From Opitutia bacterium (GTDB taxonomy: Bacteria; Verrucomicrobiota; Verrucomicrobiia; Opitutales; Opitutaceae), in the NCBI GenBank assembly GCA_003157575.1, contig PMKA01000222.1, forward strand, positions 1 through 7,846: a stretch of 7,846 nucleotides of DNA, read 5' to 3'. This document shows, one piece after another, positions 1 through 5,901 of this stretch (the first letter of the stretch is position 1; each line of letters starts with the position of its first letter). A program made the position numbers and the translations under genes. The notes under the pieces are model-generated. The model searched no databases. It worked only from the letters and a program-made list of their open reading frames with translations, and had not been told where the DNA came from.

Positions 1-555
1 ATCCCATGCCTCAAGTGCCAGGGCGGTATCCACGATGGCATTGGCAAATCTCACTTCGATGTCCGCGTTTGGATCCAGCTGCGCCGCCAGCGTCTTGAGC
101 CAGTCGAGGACGGCTGCGCGGTCCCAGCGCCCTCGCGACACGAGAATCGCAACGGCGTACAACCCAGCCCCGCGTTCGAATGGACCAGCAGCCGCGTCTT
201 CAACGAGAGCCTGCAAAGGGCCGGGATCGCCGCCAAAGGTGTCCGCCAGAATCGTCGGCGCGCGGGTTGTGATCGTGTCGCAAAGCAGACGGTGCGAAAG
301 GTCGTCCGGCAGTCGCAGCAACCCTGTGATCGGCTCGTGGGCGCGCGTTTCGCGAAACTCTGCGGCGAGGAAAATCAGGAAGACCGGACTGCGATCACCG
401 GTCCATTCCTGCGGTCGCTCCAGGACGTCCGTCAGCCGTGCGACCAGGCCGGGGGTCAGTTCGGCTCCCCGGCCGTGCGCCGCCTGCAGAGCAGCAGCCA
501 CCTTCACAGGATCAGGGTCACAGACATCGTCCAGCAACTGTTCGGCCGTGAGCAT
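1..555 (-). CDS. DUF1186 family protein, N-terminal part (runs off left edge)
   Basis: The minus-strand frame is open from an ATG at 555 to the window edge, giving the first 185 residues of a longer protein. It begins MLTAEQLLDDV. The pattern of short helical pairs (ELTPGLVARLTDVLERP near residues 32-48, PVFLIFLAAEFRETRAHEPI near 57-76, LLCDTITTRAPTIL near 90-103, GLYAVAILVSRGRW near 131-144) matches my memory of the DUF1186 family, a HEAT-like helical family of unknown function that often ends in a zinc-binding SEC-C motif. That end would lie outside the window. I chose the ATG at 555 because the family usually begins at this point in the first helix, and a GGA lies just upstream. An in-frame ATG at 612 would add 19 residues (MRLWRFGG...) and cannot be excluded. 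Third positions are strongly G/C, as expected for a resident gene. Function is unknown. Confidence 0.75.
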   Translation of the reverse strand, partial: MLTAEQLLDDVCDPDPVKVAAALQAAHGRGAELTPGLVARLTDVLERPQEWTGDRSPVFLIFLAAEFRETRAHEPITGLLRLPDDLSHRLLCDTITTRAPTILADTFGGDPGPLQALVEDAAAGPFERGAGLYAVAILVSRGRWDRAAVLDWLKTLAAQLDPNADIEVRFANAIVDTALALEAWD

Positions 556-775
556 CGTTCCAGCGAATGGGACAACACGTTCAAGGCAACCGCCAAAACG
601 CCAGAGCCGCATCGAAGGCACGGCGCAACAACTCAAGGAGAACCTCCGGCGGTTTTGGTGGAGAGGCCATGCACGTCTTTGGAGGAAATGCGTCCGGGGA
701 GAAAGGCCGAAAGCGAACAACGGCGCAAAACACTATCGGCTTTTGGGCGAACCAGTCCCAAGTCACCCGCCGGGT

Positions 776-1370
776 TCAGTGAGCCGCCGGCATGACAGCG
801 TTCGCCTTCGTCAGCTCGTCGAAGACCCAGCCGACGTCTGCCTTCTTCGTGAGGAAATCGCCCGCATCGTGCATCTCGCCGAATTCGGCCAGGGTGATTG
901 AGGCCCGCGCAGAGCAGGCGGATCACACCGCCCTCGACCGGCAGCACGAGGTCGGCTTTGACCTCGACCACCCGTCCGGCCTGGGCGAGCGCCGCGGCGC
1001 CCTTCTGGTCCCGGTCCGCCCGCAGCGCGGCCAGGCACGCTGGGGTCGCATAAACCGTAGTGCCGGCGCCGATGGTCCCCAGTCCGCCGGTGTGGTCGTC
1101 GTGATAGTGGGTGAGCACGACCCCCGCTATCGGGCGCGGATCGATCTGCCGGATCGCTGCCCGCACGCTGCTGGCGGACGGGGCGTCGGCAGTGTCGACC
1201 ACGACCGGTCCGGAGGCGGTCTGGCAGACAGTGATCGTGCCGTTGAAACCGGCGACGACGGTCCAGACGTGCGGTGTCAGCTGGCGGACCACCGGAGGCT
1301 GCGCGGTCTCGGCCGCGGAGCAGATCGAAAACGCGCAAAGGAAGACGAAGGCGGACAGCAGGGTTTTCAT
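776..1370 (-). pseudogene. Secreted metallo-beta-lactamase-fold hydrolase, frame-disrupted and truncated
   Basis: From the ATG at 1370 the protein starts with a Sec-type signal peptide (MKTLLSAFVFLCAFSICSAA, cleavage likely near residue 20). A metallo-beta-lactamase N-terminal half follows: beta strands to residue ~60 (GPVVVDTADAP), then THYHDDHTGG with the zinc ligands of the HxHxDH motif at H88, H90, D92 and H93, and strands up to about residue 156 (GGVIRLLCAG). Family members then need a further histidine, an aspartate and a final histidine, and none is visible. Beyond ~902 this frame becomes arginine-rich noise, although it stays open to 633 (245 residues in all). The convincing GC-rich codon pattern instead moves to another frame (898-776; EMHDAGDFLTKKADVGWVFD), which ends in TGA at 776. 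The simplest reading is a gene that lost internal sequence and changed frame. A weak AAGGA lies ~14 bases before the start. The substrate cannot be told. Confidence 0.65.
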
Positions 1371-1410
1371 GGGGCGATCACATTCCTTACACCGGCCGGG
1401 CCGGATTCCC

Positions 1411-1437
1411 ACCAAACAACACCCCGCGGCACGCGGG
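1411..1437 (-). terminator. Candidate intrinsic terminator after the Tat-exported gene
   Basis: Read on the minus strand, 1437-1423 forms CCCGCG-TGC-CGCGGG, a perfect 6-bp G/C stem. It is followed by the moderately T-rich run GTGTTGTTT. It lies ~70 bases after the stop codon of the gene ending at 1508 and before the next gene starts at 1370. The T-tract is imperfect, so efficiency is uncertain. Confidence 0.4.
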
Positions 1438-1507
1438 CGCGGCCGCAGGAGATGGCTGACAGAAGATAGAGAAAACACGAGCGAGGTCTTTTCAAATGGC
1501 CGGACCG

Positions 1508-4219
1508 CTACCGCAGCACGAAATAGGGCTGGTCGGTCAGCGCGGGACCGAGGCCGGGATAAAGCCACGCCCTCCCGGAGGCGTCGATGAGCTCGAAATA
1601 GTACTGCAGAGGGTGGGGCGTGTCGGTGTAAGCGGCGGGGATGACAACCTCGGCGCGATCGGGCTGAATGCGCATTGGCGCCGCGTGCCACGATTCGGCC
1701 TGGTGGATGTGCCGGTAAAACACGCGTGCGGCCTTTGCGCCGAGCGTCTCGCCCGTGGATCCGAGTTCAAGCTGCACAAGCTGTCCACGGCGGAACGAGG
1801 CGGGAGGCGTGTGCACGACGCTCCCGACCGGCCGGCGCGGACGACCGAGCGTCGCGGAAACGAGGGCGGCGAGTCTCTCCGGCGGAACGGTTGCGGCCGG
1901 GCGCGGCGCCGCGGGCGTCCTTTCGACAGCGGCGATGTCCAGATCGATGGCGGCCAGCCGGTCCGACCAGTGCCCGCGCTGGTACCATTGGTTGCCATAG
2001 GTCAGATCAGCCACATAGACCTTCGCGGTAATGTCGACGATCCGCGCCCAGGTGTCCCGGGCCGCGCGATAGGTCTTGAGCGCGGCTGCCAGGGCTGCCT
2101 GGCTGCCTGTGCGCTCGTGCAGCGCGTACAACACCGCGGCCCGGAGCTTCTCGCTGAAAAACAGCCCGAGTCCGATCTGGACGTTTGTGTCGATCGCGAA
2201 CCGTCGGAACAAGATCGCGTGGCGGTCCATCGTCTGCGCATTGGCCTTGGCAAGATTTTCGGCGGCGGTGCGCGCCTGATCCTCCAGCCACTGGGCCACC
2301 TCCACCGGCGAGTATTTGCCGCCGGCCTGGCCGGCGAGCAGCCTGTCAACGTAATCGTCGACACCCGCGAAGAGCTGGGGGTCGAGCGGGCTGACGGCGC
2401 CGAAGCGCTTCGGACTTGGCGTGTCGGTGTACGGGTCCGGCCGCGAAGCATCGGCCAGCGACATGTTCACATACATCTCTGGCCAGTAACGGTCGTTGGC
2501 TGCCGAAGGGGAGTGCGCGGTCGTGAAGAGCGGCAGGATGCGGCTGGCGTGGCCCAGCGCCTGCTCCACGGCCCCGGCAGCCAGGCCGAAATCGTGGCGG
2601 AGCTGCCGCTGCCAGACATCCGCCGGAGCGTCGGGATTGAAGAGCAGGCGGCCCCACACGCGGTAGGTGTAGGAATATTTGGTGAAATCGCCGTCGACCG
2701 GCCGCAAGGACGGGTCGGCGTAACCATTGCGGCCGTCCGGATATCCCGAGCCCCTGCGTCCCTTGAACGAAAGAGGGTCGAAGATCTCGCATCCCTGGCT
2801 GCCGCAGAATCCGAAGGCCCTGCTGTAGGCCGCCGCGAACACCGGGTCGCCCCACAGAAGCACGCGTTGGGTGCCGGGCCAGACGCGATGGACTATCCTG
2901 CACCGGCGGTCCTCCCGGATCAGATCGCCATAGCCGTACCTGAGGAAACCGCGGGATCCGTTGTCCTGTTCAAATTGCCCGCCGCCGCCGTCCGGCTGCG
3001 ACAGTTCCGTCGGGCGGATCGCGGCCTGGTGGTAGGGAAGGCCCATATGCTCCCCCCAAAATGACGGCGAAACAGTGACCGGGAGGCCTGTTTCCAGCGC
3101 GATGTCGATCATCGACTGGTCGACACCCCTTGCGTGCAGGTCGATCTCGACCCTCCGCCCGCTCTGAACACAGCCGTCGAAAACGGTCTTCCAAAAATCG
3201 TAGCTGCGTTCCGGCACTCCGCTTTCTTCATCCACGCGAAAGGTGACTCCGCTGATGTTCGGGCATTCCCTCAACAGCACGGCCAGCGCATCGCGACAGT
3301 AGCGGGCGTGGAGCTGGGTTGTGAGACCCCAGATGACGTGGTTGGCGTCGGGGCTGTCGGTCCACTGGAAGGCGTGGTTCCAGAGCCCGAGGTGAAAATC
3401 CAGTCCGCGTTCGGCGGCTTCGTTGCTGATGAACCGGAGCATCTCCAGGTTTTCGGCCGCCTCCGCCGCCATCAGGTTGCTCACGGACACACTGTATTCC
3501 TGCAGGTGAAGGAAGAACGGGTAGGCAAAGTGGAAATACGTGTCGCGCAGACGGTCGGGCGAATCATAGCCCAGCCCGAATGCGAGGTTGAAGCGGTTGA
3601 AGCGTTGCGCCGCGAGGAGCGAGAAATAGTCCCGCCAGAAATTGCGGTCGGCAAACCAGTTCTTGTCCTCCACCACGCTGGAAAACACCCGCATGACGCT
3701 GCGCACCGGGTTGGCCGGGCGCTCGAGGATCGGGAGCGGAGGGCGCAGTGCCGACCAGGGATCCGGCGCGAGGGCGACGGCATCGGCGATCTCGTTCAAG
3801 GCGTACGACAATCCCCGGCTGTCGCTGCCGCTGGCGATCAGGCTCTCGTGTTGTCCGAGACGCCCGGCGACTATTCCCAGGACCTCGGCCTCGGCGGGCG
3901 GTACGAGGCCTGCGCCGCGCACGATGGGCGAAGAACAGGCGGCCGCCACGATGCAGAGCCAGTCTGCGGGGGCCTCATCCAGATGTGCAAAGACCCGCAC
4001 AACGAACTTGCGCGCGACCAGCGCCTGGCGAAGGCGGTCCGCGGCCCACTGCGCCGGTTTCGAGAAGACGATCGGGTCGGCGAGATCGCAGATGATCGCC
4101 ACGGAGCCGGCCGACTGGTCGCCTGGCGCTGCGGCCTGCGCGCGACCGCGCAAGGCGCCGCCCAGCACGCATCCTGCCGTGACTGCTCCTGTCTGGATTA
4201 GGAATTCACGCCGGTTCAT
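1508..4219 (-). CDS. Tat-exported alpha-glucuronidase/hexosaminidase-like protein, 903 residues
   Basis: The chosen start at 4219 gives MNRREFLIQTGAVTAG, a classic twin-arginine signal with the RR-F-L core; an upstream in-frame ATG at 4264 would bury it. A small AGG lies ~6 bases before the start. After the signal, residues ~37-155 look like the alpha/beta accessory domain found before the catalytic barrel in GH20 and GH67 enzymes (VAIICDLADPIVFSKPAQ; RGLSYALNEIADAV). Residues ~170-480 read as a TIM barrel (RVFSSVVEDKNWF, FNRFNLAFGLGYDSPDR, GLDFHLGLWNHAFQW, VTFRVDEESGVPE, VEIDLHARG, VTVSPSFWGEHMGLPYHQ). Acidic residues D330-E332 and E390 sit where barrel catalytic acids usually lie, but I cannot assign roles. 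Residues ~530-765 are helical, and ~795-903 form a beta-sandwich-like tail. The cysteine at 17 (VTAGC) is only a poor lipobox, so a periplasmic or exported soluble protein is likelier than a lipoprotein. The fold inference is moderate; the substrate is unknown. Confidence 0.75.
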   Translation of the reverse strand: MNRREFLIQTGAVTAGCVLGGALRGRAQAAAPGDQSAGSVAIICDLADPIVFSKPAQWAADRLRQALVARKFVVRVFAHLDEAPADWLCIVAAACSSPIVRGAGLVPPAEAEVLGIVAGRLGQHESLIASGSDSRGLSYALNEIADAVALAPDPWSALRPPLPILERPANPVRSVMRVFSSVVEDKNWFADRNFWRDYFSLLAAQRFNRFNLAFGLGYDSPDRLRDTYFHFAYPFFLHLQEYSVSVSNLMAAEAAENLEMLRFISNEAAERGLDFHLGLWNHAFQWTDSPDANHVIWGLTTQLHARYCRDALAVLLRECPNISGVTFRVDEESGVPERSYDFWKTVFDGCVQSGRRVEIDLHARGVDQSMIDIALETGLPVTVSPSFWGEHMGLPYHQAAIRPTELSQPDGGGGQFEQDNGSRGFLRYGYGDLIREDRRCRIVHRVWPGTQRVLLWGDPVFAAAYSRAFGFCGSQGCEIFDPLSFKGRRGSGYPDGRNGYADPSLRPVDGDFTKYSYTYRVWGRLLFNPDAPADVWQRQLRHDFGLAAGAVEQALGHASRILPLFTTAHSPSAANDRYWPEMYVNMSLADASRPDPYTDTPSPKRFGAVSPLDPQLFAGVDDYVDRLLAGQAGGKYSPVEVAQWLEDQARTAAENLAKANAQTMDRHAILFRRFAIDTNVQIGLGLFFSEKLRAAVLYALHERTGSQAALAAALKTYRAARDTWARIVDITAKVYVADLTYGNQWYQRGHWSDRLAAIDLDIAAVERTPAAPRPAATVPPERLAALVSATLGRPRRPVGSVVHTPPASFRRGQLVQLELGSTGETLGAKAARVFYRHIHQAESWHAAPMRIQPDRAEVVIPAAYTDTPHPLQYYFELIDASGRAWLYPGLGPALTDQPYFVLR

Positions 4220-4310
4220 TTGCCTGGCCTGCATAATCCCTGCCGCTGCGCATGCCGCAACCAAAACCGTGGCGGCACGAGCTTGCTGGATTTTCGTCCT
4301 CCATGCTCCC

Positions 4311-4332
4311 TGTCAAATGACCGCGCCATTTG
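4311..4332 (-). promoter_or_regulatory. Inverted repeat overlapping a TTGACA box upstream of the Tat-exported gene
   Basis: CAAATG (4314-4319) and CATTTG (4327-4332) form a perfect inverted repeat with a 7-base spacer. On the minus strand a perfect TTGACA (4316-4311) overlaps one arm, ~90 bases before the start at 4219. An overlapping TGACC...GGTCA pair is also present on the same stretch. This is the layout of a repressor site over a -35 box. However, no good TATAAT-like element sits 16-18 bases further on, so promoter activity is only a suggestion. Confidence 0.3.
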
Positions 4333-4333
4333 G

Positions 4334-5554
4334 TCAATCCGTCGGAGAAGACGATCTCGTGGCGGGGGAGGAGGCCCGCTGGTGACGCCAGGATGCCCGC
4401 CGCGGCGCTACGGTCGCGACAGCAGCAACAGGAGCACCGCGAGAATATGGCAGGTGCTGCCGCCCAGCACGAAGGCGCGCCAGAATGCGTAACGATAACA
4501 GGGACAACAGGGTCAGGCCAAACACGGTGAAGCTGACGACGTGCCAGGCGTCGCCCCGCAGACTGGCGAACACGATGAGCAGGGTGAGTCCCGCGACGCT
4601 CAAGGCCAGACCGATGCCGTGGGTCACCCATTTTGCGATCTCTTCGGCGCGGCCCGTCCGCCCGCCCTCTCCGGTTGCGGTCCGATTGGATGGGTCCGGC
4701 GTCTGAGCCAGCGCGCGCCGGCGCCCGATCACCCGCGCCGCGATCGCGTCAAGCTGGCGGATCAGCGCGACCGGCCGGGGGATGCGGAACTTGTCGGGAG
4801 TCCATTCCTCGCCGTCCGCGTAGATCGTTCCGGGGATCACGCAGGTGCCGAAAGCCCAGTCTGCAACGGGGAGACCGAAGAACCCTGAGATCGACTCGTT
4901 GCAGTCAACGACGGCGTGATGGCGCAGGTGGAATCCATAGACCGGGCGCCAGAACCGTCCCCAGCGTGGATGCTCGATCAGCGGTCCCCATTTCTCGAAC
5001 GGCCAGTGGTCGATCGTGTGGAGAATCTCATAGAGAGAAAGCGAAGCGGCGAGGGCGGCGAAGCCGGAGAAAAACCATGGGAACGAGGGCAGAAGCCATT
5101 CCAGAAGGACCAACAGTGGCGTGAGAATGGCCGCAAATATCGCCAGCGAATACCACGGAAAGAACGAAGCTTCACCCTGTTCGGGCGTGACGATCGGATA
5201 TTCGTTCTCGATGAACAGGATGCTGCGTCCGGTGCGTCCCGGTTTTTGCCCGATGCGGGTCAGCGCGTGATGCCGTGTGTGCTGGCGATAAAGGCGCCGC
5301 ATTCCGGGGATTGCCGGCCTGTGCAGAACATAGCGGTGGAAGATATACTCCTCGAAACAGTTGAGCAGGCTGATCGCGAAGAATGCTGCAGCCCCCTTCC
5401 AGACCGGGGCGAGAAACTGATTCACCCAGATGCCTGGAGCGAGCAGCCGCAGCGCGGTCAACAAGGCGGCGAGCGTGACCACAATCGTGATTACGAAGCG
5501 AGACAGGTTGAACTGCTCGGGTTCTCTCTCGGGCTGCGGAGCGGATGGGAGCAT
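4334..5554 (-). CDS. Fatty-acid hydroxylase/sterol desaturase family membrane protein fused to a hemolysin III fragment
   Basis: From the ATG at 5554 the product has 406 residues. The di-iron histidine boxes of the fatty-acid hydroxylase superfamily are clear: HRYVLH (73-78), HTRHH (92-96), HTIDH (179-183) and HLRHH (209-213). Hydrophobic segments lie near 20-38, 54-66, 132-155 and 159-175. Enzymes of this type use oxygen and a di-iron centre in the membrane to hydroxylate or desaturate lipids. The domain ends near residue 275. A polar linker (~280-302) leads in frame to AEEIAKWVTHGIGLALSVAG (303-322) and GDAWHVVSFTVFGLTLL, the start of a hemolysin III/PAQR protein. After ~residue 353 the frame is no longer convincing and is arginine- and serine-rich to its stop at 4334. 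The frame stays open upstream to 5881, but that part looks non-coding. No clear ribosome site precedes 5554, so the start is uncertain. The substrate is unknown. Confidence 0.8.
   Translation of the reverse strand: MLPSAPQPEREPEQFNLSRFVITIVVTLAALLTALRLLAPGIWVNQFLAPVWKGAAAFFAISLLNCFEEYIFHRYVLHRPAIPGMRRLYRQHTRHHALTRIGQKPGRTGRSILFIENEYPIVTPEQGEASFFPWYSLAIFAAILTPLLVLLEWLLPSFPWFFSGFAALAASLSLYEILHTIDHWPFEKWGPLIEHPRWGRFWRPVYGFHLRHHAVVDCNESISGFFGLPVADWAFGTCVIPGTIYADGEEWTPDKFRIPRPVALIRQLDAIAARVIGRRRALAQTPDPSNRTATGEGGRTGRAEEIAKWVTHGIGLALSVAGLTLLIVFASLRGDAWHVVSFTVFGLTLLSLLSLRILARLRAGRQHLPYSRGAPVAAVATVAPRRASWRHQRASSPATRSSSPTD
4408..4648 (-). pseudogene. Hemolysin III (PAQR/TrhA) remnant with deleted middle
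   Basis: Two pieces of one hemolysin III-type protein lie next to each other in different frames. The first, 4648 to about 4500, is in frame with the hydroxylase and contains the family's N-terminal EEIA...THGIG signature and first membrane helices. The second, about 4494-4408, reads RYAFWRAFVLGGSTCHILAV followed by LLLLSRP and a stop. It resembles the last helix of the family, where an IWHLFVLxGSxxHF pattern is usual; the first conserved histidine is an arginine here. A normal protein has roughly 200 residues and seven helices, so over a hundred residues are missing. The family is linked to membrane-lipid homeostasis. The remnant cannot make a working seven-helix protein. Confidence 0.65.
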
Positions 5555-5631
5555 GGGCAGGGCGTTGAATGTTGCGGCCGTACCACGTCCGGAGCCTCCG
5601 ACCGGGGCTGGCGTGAATAACCTAATGCTGC

Positions 5632-5645
5632 TGCCCGGGCGGGCA
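5632..5645. repeat. Short hairpin TGCCCG-GG-CGGGCA
   Basis: A perfect 6-bp inverted repeat with a 2-base centre (or 5 bp with a 4-base loop) lies ~80 bases upstream of the hydroxylase start. It is GC-rich and not followed by a T-run on either strand. It could be a leader structure or a protein-binding palindrome. Confidence 0.35.
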
Positions 5646-5674
5646 AACCGGAGCGTGCGATTGCCGTGAGAAAG

Positions 5675-5698
5675 GCGGGCGGAAAGATTTCCGTCCGC
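5675..5698. repeat. Hairpin GCGGGCGGAAA / TTTCCGTCCGC
   Basis: The arms 5675-5685 and 5688-5698 pair over 11 positions with a single G-T wobble, leaving a 2-base centre (in practice 10 bp around a 4-base loop). On the minus strand it is followed by CTTTCTC, a weak T-containing tail. It could be a terminator, a leader element of the hydroxylase gene or a dispersed palindrome. Nothing in the window is transcribed into it from the right. Confidence 0.45.
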
Positions 5699-5881
5699 AG
5701 TTCCGCGAACGCCCTCATGCGGCTTTGCAGACAGGGGTCGCCTGTTCTGAGGTGGAATGGCGTCGTTTCTTGTCTTGGTCGTGACGATTGCTCTTCTCAG
5801 ATTAAGACTGACGGTCTGACTGGGCCAACTTTTGGGGCAACGCCTCTTGCCTCTTGTCGATTCTGTAATTCCCTGATGCAA

Positions 5882-5887
5882 TATACT
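5882..5887 (+). promoter_or_regulatory. Candidate -10 box of the Fic gene
   Basis: TATACT matches the TATAAT consensus at 5 of 6 positions and lies in an AT-rich pocket 15 bases before the ATG at 5902. No acceptable -35 box sits at normal spacing. Transcription from here would begin only about 5-10 bases before the ATG, which agrees with the absence of a ribosome binding site and suggests a near-leaderless mRNA. Confidence 0.3.
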
Positions 5888-5901
5888 TCAAAATAGCGAC
5901 T

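Larger units (their letters stand above)
5555..5901. other. Divergent gene-free region with two hairpins
   Basis: This stretch separates the minus-strand hydroxylase from the plus-strand Fic gene. Open frames cross it on both strands, but none resembles a protein family and codon use is not coding-like. Two perfect or near-perfect hairpins (5632-5645 and 5675-5698) lie in what would be the leader of the hydroxylase gene. The Fic-side half becomes AT-richer towards 5901, which fits both a promoter and the edge of acquired DNA. Confidence 0.5.

Noticed and set aside
35..901. Plus-strand open frame of 288 codons
   Set aside because: It is serine- and arginine-rich and antisense to the DUF1186 gene and the hydrolase tail. 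The minus-strand reading explains the region better.
792..1469. Plus-strand open frame of 225 codons
   Set aside because: It is antisense to the metallo-beta-lactamase gene with its clear HYHDDH motif.
1371..1691. N-terminal extension of the hydrolase to an upstream ATG at 1691
   Set aside because: It would overlap the end of the exported-protein gene and hide the signal peptide that begins at 1370.
1496..3064. Long plus-strand open frame (522 codons) opposite the exported protein
   Set aside because: It is antisense to a strongly supported gene, has no recognisable domain, and is expected from high third-position GC on the other strand.
3134..4201. Plus-strand open frame of 355 codons
   Set aside because: It is a shadow of the same exported-protein gene, with low-complexity composition and no family resemblance.
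4220..4264. Start of the exported protein at 4264 (MVAACAAAGIMQARQ)
   Set aside because: It would place residues before the twin-arginine signal; MNRREFL is a natural start.
4288..4316. Full sigma-70 promoter from the TTGACA at 4316-4311
   Set aside because: The hexamers 16-18 bases downstream (such as AAATCC) do not resemble TATAAT, so only the -35-like box and the inverted repeat were reported.
5555..5881. N-terminal extension of the hydroxylase to an ATG at 5881
   Set aside because: The extra ~109 residues are arginine-rich, low in coding signal, and precede a normal membrane-protein N-terminus.
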